Assembly (NCBI GenBank): GCA_944990035.1
Contig: CALYLX010000026.1
Span: 248,001 to 312,000, forward strand
Direction: 5' to 3'
Origin: Clitopilus passeckerianus
Taxonomy: Eukaryota > Basidiomycota > Agaricomycetes > Agaricales > Entolomataceae
DNA length: 64,000 nt
Part shown: positions 32,613-44,177 of the stretch, one piece after another
Layout: each line of letters begins with the position of its first letter
Position numbering within the stretch: position 1 is the first letter of the stretch
Position numbers and translations under genes: made by a program
The notes under the pieces: model-generated
Seen by the model: only the letters and a program-made list of their open reading frames with translations
What the model was told of the DNA's origin: nothing
The model's database searches: none

Positions 32613-35003
32613 ATGGAGGACGGCCCCCCGGAAAAATCGCATTCGCCTGCAAACCCAATCCCGCACCTCAAAACCAAGCAATGGGGAAGCTTTACCGTAT
32701 TTTACGACTCCCTGTCTCTCAAATTCCTACTCCCATCGAGGATCAGCTCTGTTTTGACTGTTCTTCGGTCCTCACATGCGAAACATATGTTTTCCGACCT
32801 TTGCTCAGTCACTCCGTTCTACTGGGCTGCATATCTTGGAACCGAGATGTCAATTGCGGTTGCCCCTTGTGTTCTGCTTTATTGCGCAAGCAACTCCTTG
32901 AAGGTAAGTCTCCGGATTAGGTCCCGCAGAATACGGAATTAATCAAGCCCCCAGTATCTGGACGCCATGGGACAAGATGCTAAACATCGGATCGGGCTTC
33001 AAATCCTCGCCTGCACCTGGCTTATGATAGAAGCCCTTCAACCAGCTGCGAAACGCATTAGGCTCGGTCTCGAATGGAAGCTAGGGGGTCGCTTGAGACG
33101 CCATTTCCTTCCTCTTATGGCGGAAGGCGGGTCCTTCACCATTCTAATCGTTTTATCGCTTACTCTATATTTCATCTAGCGAGTCTCAATATCCGAGCTA
33201 AACGGAGCGGTTCAGGTAGGCATCGGAGTCAGGAGGTGGTCAACGCGGATCCTGATGTCCGTTTAGATACAATCGAACCGCCCATGGATTGGTGTTCTCT
33301 ATATAACCCACCTCTCCTCTGCCACGCCCGAGATGTCGTCGCTGGACTAAGTCTCCACGTTTCAACCCTCCTGCAAGTCTGCGTTCTGCTGTACCTGTTA
33401 TGGATCGACGATAGCCTCGGTTGGGTCATGCGGGGTTACCTGGGCGCTCTACTCCTACTGTCCCTTATAGCGCCCAGAAATAGCGCCGGCGGTACCGGTA
33501 ATTAGTCTTTCTTGTTACGCCGACCCGTTTCTATGATACTAAGGGTTCGACAAGGGTTCACATTTTGGACGGATAATTCCGATTTCCATCGTCTCAACAA
33601 TCTCCACCATACTATCTTCTCTCCGGAATACAAGGAAACCCTGGCAAGGAATACCGCGGAAGCTTCAATACTAGAAGGTATGCGGGGACCTGCGAACATT
33701 TCGTCTGGGTACTGAACGAACTCGCCCAGATTATCGCCGAACGCTTGACGCAGTTGATGATCTAGATGTAACCCCGCTGCAGGTTTTGCAGTTTAACCCT
33801 ACATGGATCTGGCACCTAGCACAAGCCGTTCTCTTCAGATCCCCGTTGGTAAGTCATCTCTATGCTCCACAATTTAACGGGGCCAACTGAAGGGACAACC
33901 TAGGCTTTCGGCGGCGTCTTGCTCGCCTTTGACCCGACAGCTAACACACTCGGTACTGTGGCCTTTGCGTACTATGCGTCAATTAAGATACGCAAGTTCA
34001 TGATTGAACTCCAATCCTACGACGCTGTCAATCTTTCCTTCACACTACGCAACCTCGAGCATTTCTATCTTGCCCTCGCAACGGCCGAGTCCCCCAACGA
34101 TGATGCCCCTGCTGGAGTAGGAAAACATTGCCAAAAGCTAACCAAGAATGTCACTAGCGGTTTGACCGATTCAAGGTAAGCAACTACTTGGTGATTCTTC
34201 AGCGCCCATCGTGACTAAAATCCAATAAGCTACAGCGAACGTCCTTACGGGCAATTGTCCTCTATTGGAGAAGAAACCTTGATCCCGACAGTAGGAGGAT
34301 CATCCTCCATCCGATCAGTATTCGCAAAATCCCTGTCTAGCTCCACACAAGAGAGCGTTTTAATCTCCCTGGATGAAACCCTTCTGCCTCTCACTTTGGC
34401 CGAGAACATCGCGATCGGGGCCAGCGACGCCTCTTCGTCCGTTCAAACCCGCTACGATATGCTCGACGCTGCTCGTTTAGCTGGATGCCTCGACCTACTT
34501 CTGGATCACGGAGACGCGGTCGTGAGTCACTGGCCAGGAATGCTCGCTATGTCGGACGAACACGCCGGGCGTATTGGGCCGGCTGCTTTTGCTGCACTTG
34601 CAAGAAAGGAGGCACGAGTCAAGAAATACATACCTTCGGAGATGGAGACTCAGAGAATCATTGTGTACGTGGTGTCTCTCCTCAGTTCAAGGTCCTGTCT
34701 CAATCCTCATTGTTCAATTCAGTGCGCGAATGCTCGTGAGAGCACTCTCTTCTAATTTGGAGCGCCTCGTGATCGAATGCCCCTTTTCTCGCCTTCCTAC
34801 AGCCGAAGAAAATGCGCTGGTTCGCAAGTTCTCGAAGCTTCAAGTTGGAATGGGCAAGACTGTGGTCATTGTCTCTGAGAAAGCCATTGAAGATTTGCCA
34901 GGCGCCGATATGATCTTGTACGTCGCTCTTCTTTCTATGTGTAAAAGCCTGAGCTACCGCTCAAACGTTATCTGTATACAGCCATCTCGACATCTCAAGC
35001 TGA
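32613..35003 (+). CDS. Divergent ABC-transporter-like protein with degenerate nucleotide-binding domain
   Basis: Start MEDGPPEKSHSPANP, exon 1 32613-32903, then several exons to the TGA at 35001-35003. The N-terminal half has hydrophobic segments, for example VLLYLLWIDDSLGWVMRGYL and WHLAQAVLFRSPL. The C-terminal half follows the order of an ABC domain. TVGGSSSIRSVFAKSL sits at the Walker A site, LPLTLAENIAIG in the Q-loop/TI-ENI region, MSDEHAGRIGPAAFAALARK at the signature site, RLVIECPFSRLPTAEEN at Walker B/D-loop, and GKTVVIVSEKAIEDLPGADMI at the H-loop. The Walker A Lys is Arg, the LSGGQ is absent, Walker B D-E reads E-C, and the H-loop His is Glu. Family placement therefore rests on order and spacing. 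It ends soon after GADMI, so the usual NBD tail is missing. The joins near 33.1-33.3 and 34.66-34.7 kb are unresolved. Confidence 0.6.
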
Positions 35004-35539
35004 AACCCGTCAGTCCTGTGTATATATTGTGTTCCACAATTTTCAGAGCTACATTATACGTATCTACCACTATAATTATTTCGTCATCTATCCTTTGAAT
35101 AATCCCTTACATGTTTCTCCTAACGTAGCCACATTTTAAAACTTCCTGTACATAATTTCGGTACTCTACTTGAAACTCTTGGAATACATACACGTAGTGT
35201 TCATATACGGGCAAGAATAACCTTATAAAGAACATGCCATTCCCAATCCATTGTACGGGGGTCATGCCTGTCCTACGCCTCGTAGCATGTGGCGTTCCAC
35301 TGATGTCAATAGCGCCCACAAAGAGCGCCGTGGCAGGCCTACTCATGCCAGGTGGGCACGAGGCTCAAGCGGGTGGTATGATAGATTGTGGAGAGTAGTA
35401 CATGAGTTACTTCGAGCCAAGATGCTATCAAGCTTGCTAATGATGATATACATATGCGAAATATGTACAAGGAAAGCTGATCCAAGAGATAGTTGTACCA
35501 AGAAAAAATACGAAACGAACTAGATCTCGCTAGACCTAC
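35004..35539. other. Convergent 3' intergenic, nothing recognised
   Basis: AT-rich spacer between two convergent genes; no features seen. Confidence 0.5.
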
Positions 35540-37070
35540 TCAAGAGCCATAACCCCTGTAGCCCCGTCTTGGGCCGTGATAATCTACAAAGCGTATCAAC
35601 ATTATCGTTCTCAGGTTAAAGCCACAGATGAGGGACCTACAGGTGCTAGTGTCGCGAATCGGACTCGCGCCGGAGATAATCCCCAGATTCAAATACCCCT
35701 CGCTGGTAGCAGCACCAGGAGCCCGCGCGGAGCCTGTCGCACCAGGGAAAGCCCACGTCGATCTGCACCACACGCAAGTAAGGGTCTTCCCATCTCTGAC
35801 CGTACTCGCTTGCCCTGTAAACGCAAAGAAATCGTTCATTGGTCATTACCCGGAAGCTATGCCCGTCATAAGCGACAGCACGAGGCACTCACATTGACGG
35901 AAACATTCCCTGTGTAAAGCGTTTCCACATTCCTCGCAAAAGGTTAGGGATGCTTCACTGATACCGCCCATACCATCATAACAAATTGGGCAGTCGTCAT
36001 CCGGGCCGGGGGTCCGCTTCTTGTTCGAGGGAGATGACTGAGGGGTTTGGGGTTCGGAGGCTTTTCCTGTTGCACGCGCATGAGCCTCGCGTACTCTGGC
36101 ATTGGCGATGTCATTGGGGGCGAGAGGGGCTTGATCAAATATGGTTTGCAATTCGCTAGAGAGGAGGGCCCTACATATACGGAAGCAAATAAGGAATTGT
36201 GAGTGCCCGTCCTGATGCGAACGGAGGTGGACACTTACTTCTGATACCATACGTGAGACGACTGTGGTACCTGTAGGACTTGTAGGGGAAAGTATCAGTT
36301 CGATTAACGTAATGTTGCGTAGGAAGCTCGCATGCCTTTCAAGAAGATGAACAACTGCCACAGGAGTTAGACATGCTGTGTATCAGATAACAGGAGGAAA
36401 ATCGCGTACAATGTGTTTGCAGTGATTTCCTTTCGAGGCATCCGGACCTATGAGAATAGTCAGCGATATCGGCCGAGTTGGTTGAGGAACCTAACTAACA
36501 GTCACAGCTAGGCTTATGGTTGATCGTCACAGTATACACCTGCGAGGGTATTAGATACAGCAAGACATATGACAACCCAGACGCACGTTGCCTGTAGACC
36601 CAAGTACACTAAACACCTCCTGAAGTGCCTTTGGCGTCCGGAACCTATCGATCATGAAGAATCTGGGATAGAAAAGGTTAGCTCAACCCGATCCACAGCC
36701 GTATACAGGCCTACCTTTGAGACATTACTCTGTGCACTCGTTCCATAATATTCTGAGGACAAGCCGCTTTGAACCTCGCGCCACGCTTCTCCGGAAGAGG
36801 CGCATCTGGATCTTGCTTCTTCTTCCCCTTCTTCGGGGAGGGTTGGGGGTACAAAGAGGGCGTATATGTGTATTCATCGGAGTTTTTCATCGCTAGCTGA
36901 GAGCTCGACGCCACTACAGAGGATTCTGGGATTTAGGCGGGGTAAGTTCTCGAGGTACGATGAAGTGCTTGATTTAACGCACCGTTTGCTTTCATTTGCA
37001 CTCTACGTCTTTTCGTTGTAGGCGTTTGAACTTGGCTCGAAGAACCATTCTTCCTTTTGAGCGAATTCAT
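35540..37070 (-). CDS. SWIM zinc finger plus RING finger protein, probable E3 ubiquitin ligase
   Basis: Start MNSLKRKNGSSSQVQTPTTK at 37070, with a nuclear-type KRRR patch, spliced to VASSSQLAMKNSDEY. A SWIM domain follows: VYTVTINHKPSCDCPDASKG then NHCKHI, giving C-x-C-x(n)-C-x-H, split by an intron inside the first Cys pair. A Ser/Pro linker (TPQSSPSNKKRTPGPDDD) leads to the RING: CPICYDGM ... LTFCEECGNALHRECFRQW ... LTCVWCRSTW. The spacing fits C-x2-C, C-x2-C, H-x2-C, C-x2-C. The last exon is tiny and gives YYHGPRRGYRGYGS. SWIM-RING proteins of this type (MEX/ZSWIM2-like) are E3 ligases in other eukaryotes; the target here is unknown. Confidence 0.8.
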
Positions 37071-37454
37071 TGTGCCGATAATTGGGCGCTGTGTCCTAAA
37101 GTCGATCTCAAAGTTCAAAGGAGCGGCAACAGTTGCAAGCGGCCAGAGAATCGCGACCTTGGTGTGGCATAAGCGATGGAGCGTCATCCACGTGACTGGA
37201 TAGACCACTTTTTATCCCGTAAAGTCAATTCTTTCCCACGTTGCTGTTGTCTTCGTTCATAAATCTTCAATTCTTCGACCAGCTAGCCGGGTTTCCAAAC
37301 CGTAATCTTAATTTCCAAATTTCCAAAGGACTGTTGTAGTGCTGCGTCGGGCCCGCTGGTGCCGCTTGTAACTATACTATACCCGCATGAAAATGCTTCC
37401 TACCAGAGCAAACCGGACCACCGGTGCTTTGAGCATCACCCCACCTCGTCACAG

Positions 37455-38850
37455 CTACTTTGAGAACTCTCGCCATGGAAGGCGCCACTGCTACAAATCA
37501 GTCGAAGATTATGTTTCTGGACTGAGCCGGCTTACCCTGGCTTGAGATCCCGTTTCCCAATCGCACGCTTTGAATATAATACTAGCACCTGTTCGGGTTT
37601 CTACTTGAACCTGACCTTCCAGAGATGCTAAGGCAGGGAGTAGCCGCATATGATTTTTACCCCATATCCCAATTTTGAACGTGATAATCTTTGTGGCCGG
37701 GAAATGTCTCTGTACTCGCTGGGCTGTTACTATCCATGGGTAGGCATTGACCTTGGTCACTTGAATCTCTCCAACCATCCAAAAATCGAAGACGATCGTC
37801 ACTGCTTCAACTGTTGCTGCAGGAACCTTCTGAAGGACGGACCACATGGTTGCTTCAAGAGCGAGCTGTTTTGGATTGACATCGATGATTCCGACACAAA
37901 CTGACAATAGGTTTGTGCAGTTCGAGAGGTTCACATCGGTGTAAAACTTTAGGGCATCTATTCGTAGTTCAACATGAGCGATCGATCCACATAAATCAGA
38001 GTGGACGCGCCTTCATCATAACCAACATCGTTCAGGTTAACGCAGAGCTCCTTAATGGTAGGTCCGACTTGTTCGAGAAATAGAGAAAAATAGGGTTGGG
38101 ATGACACTGTCTCTCTCGACATTGGCGCGCCGAGTCCCAAGTGAAAAGTGTCGATAGTAGCGCCCATCTGGAAAAGGGTACCTGGAACCCAGACGCTGCT
38201 GAATATGACAAGAGATGTGGTATCGATCTGCCCAAGGTGGAGAATTCGGTTCAGAATCTCTGGATCCTCCCCAAGTTCTGCCTGGGTTTCGTCTAACATG
38301 TCGACAAAAATGTTATACAACGTAAGGCGTTGTATTTTCTTAGGGAGGCGCCTCCACAGATTGACGAGCGTGCTGGCAATGGTGCACACTAATGTTTCAA
38401 GCAGTACTTCCGTCACTGTGAGATGCGAGATGAATTTGAGCACCACGTCGGGAATGAGATATCAGGGCAGGTCGACGAGTTCGAGGCAAACGAGCTGTGA
38501 CAGCCTTAGAGCCAACTCGCGAGAATTATTGCGCTTCAGGAACCTGTGGCTGCAGTTCCGGAAGATACTGTCTATCCGAAGAACTTTCACTGCAGGCGCG
38601 ATCGTCGAATGACTGGAATCGATTATATCAAGGAAGCTGTCGAATCTTCCTACACCCATCCCTTTCTAAAGGGCACATGTTCGAAGAGAAGGCTTCGGCT
38701 CAACTTCACGAACCATCGGGAGGTCTGAAAAAGAGATAGAATGGTAGAAGGGTCAGCGCGCCGCGTGATATGTTCGATGATATCGTATGGGAGGTCGACG
38801 AGAAATCGTTCGCCTGGAGCTACGTTCAAGTTAGACTTGAGCATTGCCAT
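37455..38850 (-). pseudogene. F-box paralogue A, decayed member of tandem array
   Basis: It begins MAMLKSNLNVAPGERFLVDL and has the F-box block VDLPYDIIEHITRRADPSTI. A frameshift follows within about 20 bases of 38655, between FEHVPFRKG and RFDSFLDI. There is an in-frame TGA near 38455 (LELVDLP stop YLIP) where the paralogues are open. The first conserved intron donor is GC instead of GT, shortly after DVGYDEG. The C-terminal last exon is still recognisable as WRLPWREFSK then TAG at 37455-37457. Three independent lesions relative to B-D support a pseudogene, though the downstream frame remains unusually long and intact, which suggests recent loss. Confidence 0.7.
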
Positions 38851-39193
38851 TCAGGGGGCTAGAAAGGTGGCGTGGGTGCTCGCTGATACGGACCAGATGA
38901 TCCTCGTGCTGGACTTATATTCCAGTGCATCCCGCTTTGCACGGATATGACGCGGATTTGATACACAGCTATCTGCCTCATCGTGATGTGTGGGCGAGCT
39001 GACAGGAAGGCTACCTTAAACTCATCCACATTGCGACCTCGCCTGAAAACGGGAATTATTAGCAGCCCTGACAGGCTTATGGAACACAGGTAAGGTGCAT
39101 TCTGTTGACTATTTACATACACATTTTCTTCGATACCAATCCAAACCCCTTCGAGAGTGGCCCAAGTAGGATTTATCTGCTGGGGAGATAAGA

Positions 39194-40599
39194 CTACTCA
39201 GAGAGAACCCTCCACGGTATCTTCCACTAGTTCAGAACTGGTCAGAAACCCGAGAGTACTTGTAAGAAGTAGATAGCTTACCTTCTCGGATATCACCATA
39301 TGGAGCCAGTATGCTCTGAGCACAACTCTAAAATCTGGCCCGTTCCCTGTTTGGACTTGGTCGCCGATAGAAGCAATGACAGGTAGCAGCTGCACTGGAT
39401 CTGTTGCTTTTCTTCCAACTTTGAACGTGATCGTCTCCACAGCCGGAAAATATCTCCTTAGCCTCTCAACCGTGTTTTCCCATGGGTAGTCTTCGATTTC
39501 AGAAACCTCCGATGTTCCTAGCCACCAAAACTCGAGGACAATTGTCACCGCTTTGACCTTACCAGCAGGAATGAGGGCAAGGACAGACCACATTGGTTCA
39601 TAGTCCTCCGTGCACTTGATGCGGTGCACATAGACATCAACTCCAATGCAGATGGAAGCTAGGTTCGTGCACCCCGAAAGTTTGACTTCAGAATACAGAG
39701 GCAGGTCTACTCATAGCCATATGAGCAAGCGGGTACACGGGAACAAGACTGAACCGACCTTTGTTAAATTCGTTATGGGTCATGTCAATACATATCTTCT
39801 CTATGGTGTGCCCTGCTGCTTCTTTTAGGAATTCGGAGAAAAAGGATACGGATAGCGTTGTATCCACAAGGAGGGACGAAGAGAGCCGCAAGTGGAATGT
39901 CTTGATGGCAGTGCCCAGCCTAAAAAGCTCGGAACGTGCCCAAGGATCGCAAAATATCTCAAGAGAGGTGGTGTCGACTTCCACTAGGTGTAACATGTTC
40001 TCGATCAACCCCGGATATTCTCTGATAGAAGTTGTGCCTTCGGGAATGTAGTCGTAGCGCATGTTGATGAGTGTAAGACGCTGCATCCTTCTAGGAAGAT
40101 GTTGTAATAGACCGAGGAGTACGCTTTCCTCGTAGAACACCACCGTGTCGAGCAGCACGTCTTCTGCTGGCAGATGCGAGATGAATTCGAGCATGGAGCA
40201 GGGAATCAGATTTCCGGCTACATTAATAAGTTCGAAGGATTTCAGCTGGGATAGCTTTGCCGCCAATTCTCGGGCGTCATCACGGTGGCGAATTTTATAG
40301 CCGGAGCTTCTGTACAACATATCTTCTATCCTCAGAGTCTTTACAGCGGGTGAAATCGTGGAATGGGGGAATCTGATGAGGTCGAGGAATACGTCGAAGC
40401 TTCTGGCATCCCTTGGGCCTCTAAATTTGACGAGCTCAAAAAGCAGACTTCGCGTAGACGCCACGAAACCCTGAGCAGTCAGGCCGAATGCACGAAGAGT
40501 GGACCGATCTGCATGTAAAATAACGTGCTCGATTATGTCGAATGGAAGATCAATGGGAGATCTGATACCCGAGGGTGGAGGTGGATGTATGATAACCAT
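39194..40599 (-). CDS. F-box/LRR-like protein, array member B
   Basis: Start chosen at 40597-40599 (MVIIHPPPPSGIRSPIDLPF) because sequence further upstream aligns with the untranslated leader of member D; another in-frame Met is at 40665. The F-box is IDLPFDIIEHVILHADRSTL ... TAQGFVASTRSLLFELVKF. LRR-like strands follow, such as RMQRLTLINM, VDTTSLEIF and IKTFHLRLS. An intron after NEFNKG joins to DLPLYSEVKLSGCTNL, and a second after VISEK joins to the last exon WKIPWRVLSE with TAG at 39194-39196. The ending matches members A, C and D. It is probably an SCF substrate adaptor. Confidence 0.72.
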
Positions 40600-40909
40600 A
40601 CTGGCTAGAGTGGATGAATGGATCTTGCCAGTGGTTACGACTAAACTCGAAGGGAGTCGTGACACTCATATCACGTTACTGAGTGTCGATTGATGGACAT
40701 CTTATCTTCTCATTGAAGCGACGAGTGTCAACTTCAAGGCAAGGAAGAAGCCGCCACACCCTACGGTTCTCAAGCTCATATATATATTCAGTTTTAAGGT
40801 CGAACAGAACTCCTACTTCTTGCTCACGTCGCGGCGAAACTTATACGCGCGCACTGTAGAGCGAACCGTTTGCACCCAAGCATGACTCGAGCCTTTGTTG
40901 CCAGTCTGC

Positions 40910-42300
40910 TCAGAGATCTCTCCACGGCGTTCGCCACTGGTGTAGGTGTATTAGAGAAACAAGAATGCGTGCTAATGATAGTTGCTTACAATGTCGTTTC
41001 CAAAACGATGCACCCAATGGCAGGCTTCGACTGTAATGTCAACATTACGCTCTTCGGCTCGAAGTCCATCGCTGATAGACGTCGCCACAGGTACTACCAG
41101 CTCATGGTTTGTCGGCCATCCATTAAGCTTGTACTTGGGGGTCTTCAAAGCGGGGGAAAGTCTCTTTACTCGCCGAGTTGTTTCTACCCACGGGAAGGCT
41201 TCGATCTTAGTGACATGTACCTCCTCCATGCACCAGAACCTGAAGACCATTGTAACCGTTTCGACCTTGAGAGCGGGGACAAGATCGAGAATCGACCATA
41301 CCGGCTCGAGATTCTGAAATTCACCCACTCTATTCACGAAGACACTAAATCCAACCCCGACAGCAACCAGGTTCGTACACCTCGGGAGGTTGACTTCGGA
41401 GTATAGGTTCATATTGTTTTGGCCTAGAAATAGACGTGAATAGGTGGCCTCTATGACTAAGATTAGACATCATTCACCTTCATCAAAGTCACTGTAATCT
41501 AGGTCAATACACAGCTTGTTAATTGTGGGGCCTGCTCGTTCGAGAAACCGACGGAAAAGGGCAAGAGACTCCAGCATGCCTTCGGTATATGACGGCGAGA
41601 GCTGTAGGTGGAACGTGCCTACAGTGGCCTCTATATCAAAGAGTTTTTTGTGGGCCGCCTCGGAGAATAGTAGCAGAGAAGTTGTGTCCATTGTTACCAG
41701 ATGTAACTTCTTCTGGGGCACCCCCGTGCTCTCTCCAATAACGCGTAGGCCGTCGCCGATATCTTCGCAAAAAAACCCAATGAGGGTAAGGGATTCCATC
41801 TGTTTTGGTAGATGCTGCATGAAATTGACGAGCATGCTTCCATATTTGAGCACCACCTTCTCCACGAGAACGTTCTTGGCCTCGAGATGCGAGATAAACT
41901 CGAGCATGGTTAGGGAATAATCGTGGTCGTCATCGTCGACGCAAATGAGTTCGAGAGTGTTCAACTTGGGCAGTCTTATGGATGCATTTCCTTCAAAATC
42001 GCGGTCGCGAATGTCGCCTGTAGCTAGGATGTTGTTTATCTGCAGAGTCTTTACTGCAGGTGAAACCGTATTGCCCGGAGAGCTGATAAGATCAAGGAAT
42101 AAATCGAAGCTTCTCGCATTCCTGAGTTCAACATTTGCGAATAGCAGCCTCCTTGTAGGTGCCACGAATAAGCGGGAAGTTGTGCTGAAGGCCAGAAGGG
42201 TAGAGCGATCGGCATGTAGAATGATTTGCAAGATGATGTCGCACGGAAGATCAATGGGAAAACGGTTGCATTGAGTTGGGTCACGTTTAGTTGAGGACAT
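40910..42300 (-). CDS. F-box/LRR-like protein, array member C
   Basis: Start at 42298-42300 (MSSTKRDPTQCNRFPIDLPC), by analogy with B and D; in-frame upstream Mets exist at 42339 and 42381. F-box IDLPCDIILQIILHADRSTL with TSRLFVAPTRRLLFANVEL. The LRR-like body ends CIDLDYSDFDEG. The intron at about 41475-41420 joins to QNNMNLYSEVNLPRCTNLVA. The last intron, after RFGNDI, leads to the short exon WRTPWRDL with TGA at 40910-40912. Intact in this reading. The loop after the LRRs carries a Tyr/Trp-rich hypervariable section compared with B and D. Confidence 0.72.
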
Positions 42301-42597
42301 GGTAGATAGAGTGGAGGGATGGGTCTCAGTCTCGCTCATCCTGGCCACAACGCTGTGACATTTTAATGTGATGCCCGTCACAACGATGGGTGTTAACCAA
42401 CTAAGTAGCCTCCTATCTAGGGCGAGGTGACAAAATGGCTCTCCGGACCTCCTTACTGGCCTCTATTACAGATCACATCTCCATCCAAAAACGGACGCGC
42501 TGTAGTAGGTATACATTGAACACTGCACATCCTGCCGTTCCGACGAGGACGAAAAGCATGAAACTACCAAGCCTGTCATCAGATTCATGGCGCCCGA

Positions 42598-44006
42598 CTA
42601 CTCCTCCAACTCTCTCCAATGCGTTTTCCACTGCCATGTATTGGTGAGGAATGACGATGGTAGTTGACAAGACTGAATACCTTTTCATTTAGCGACCGCC
42701 GTCCCCAATTTCTGACCTTGAACACAATGTCAATACTGACCCATTTTTCTGTCTTGGCTTGGTCATTGAGAGGCGCAACAACGGGCAGCAGACAATCGTT
42801 GATCGTGCCCTTTCTCCCGATCTTGAATGTAATAATCTTTACGGCGGGAAAGAGTTTCATCAGGTGTCGCGTTGCTGATGCCCACGGGAACTCTTTCATT
42901 GCCAGTAGTTTCATGGGTCCAAACCACCAAAACTCGAAGATGATAGTCATGGATTCGACCATCTGACCTGGAACAAGACCCAAAACCGACCAGATCGTTT
43001 CAAGGGTCTCGGTGTAATCAACCGGGTGCATATAGATGCATACTCCGATGCACACAGAGGATAGGTTTGTGCACCGAGGAAAGTTGATTCCGGAGTAAAG
43101 GGAGCGAAGCATCGTAGGATCTAGTTTTTCGAGATGAATGATAGCACATTGGGCACCAAACAGGGTTGGACTGACTGACTGACCTCCAATAAACTCGTCG
43201 TAGTTTAGATCAATGCAGAGTTTCTTCACAGTAGGTCCTACTCGCTCGAAAAACTGGCGCAAAACGGATGGGGTGTGCTCTGCATCTTGAAGCATCGACG
43301 GAGAGAGCCGTAAGTGGAAGGTGTCAACAGCAACACATCGTTGAAGAAGATGGGGGAGGGTGCAAAAATCGGAGAGTGCCAGAAGGGATTTCGTATCAAG
43401 TGTAGCTAAGTGCGACAACTTTTTATACCCGTCAGATTTCTCTGGGCCTAGGGCCAGACTATCATCTAAAAAGTGGCAAGCTTCGAATATAGTAAGCCGC
43501 TTCATTGCTTTAGGAAAGTGCTGCATCAAACTCAGGAGCGTAATCTCTCCAACGAACTCTACTGCGTCAAGTATGACGTCTGTTACAGCAAGATATGAGA
43601 AAAACTTGAATAAATTGGGAGGTATAAAGCCAGAGATGTCGATGAGCTCCAGGGTGTGTAGTTGCGACAACCTTGCGGCCAAATCCTGGAAATTATCGCG
43701 ATGACGGAGCGTATAGCCGATGAGTCCGAAAAAGATGACCTGAATTCGCAGAGTTTTTACTGCGAGGGAAATCGTAGCATCGGGGGAATCAAGGAGATCG
43801 AGGAAGATTTCAAAGCTTCTCGTATCAGGACATCTGTTGAACTCGATTACTTTGAATAGCAGGCTTCGAGCAAGGGCCACGAATGATCGAGATGTCTGGC
43901 TGAGCAACAGAAGAACGGAGCGATCTGCGTGTAGAGTAATCTGCTCCATTATGTCGAGCGGAAGTTCAACCGGAGGCCTCTGCAACTTTGAACCCGCAGA
44001 CTGCAT
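42598..44006 (-). CDS. F-box/LRR-like protein, array member D
   Basis: Start MQSAGSKLQRPPVELPLDIM at 44006. F-box ELPLDIMEQITLHADRSVLL ... TSRSFVALARSLLFKVIEF, then LRR-like repeats and the conserved CIDLNYDEF block. An intron of about 63 nt after FIGG (donor GTCAGTCAGTCAG) is stop-free and in frame, so it can also be read through. The last exon is WKTHWRELEE with TAG at 42598-42600. It is the array member nearest the divergent cis-prenyltransferase gene, 172 bp away. The best preserved copy of the family here. Confidence 0.75.
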
Positions 44007-44177
44007 GGCGATACGTTCGCTTGCCAGTGGTGATCGTTTCAGGAATCTAAGGTCAGAAACGCGACACGTTCATGACATAAGCCTACGACGCGTCTGCCAC
44101 GTGACCACTTTGGACCACGTCGTAGCTCGAAATGTCCAAACTTTCCCACATTCACTTCCCTTCCCTGATTCTCAAAA
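44007..44177. promoter_or_regulatory. Short divergent promoter, F-box D / cis-prenyltransferase
   Basis: 171 bp between opposing start codons. It contains an imperfect repeat of 'gaccac' / 'ccacgt' motifs (44099-44120), including a CACGTG (CCACGTGACC) E-box. Confidence 0.45.
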
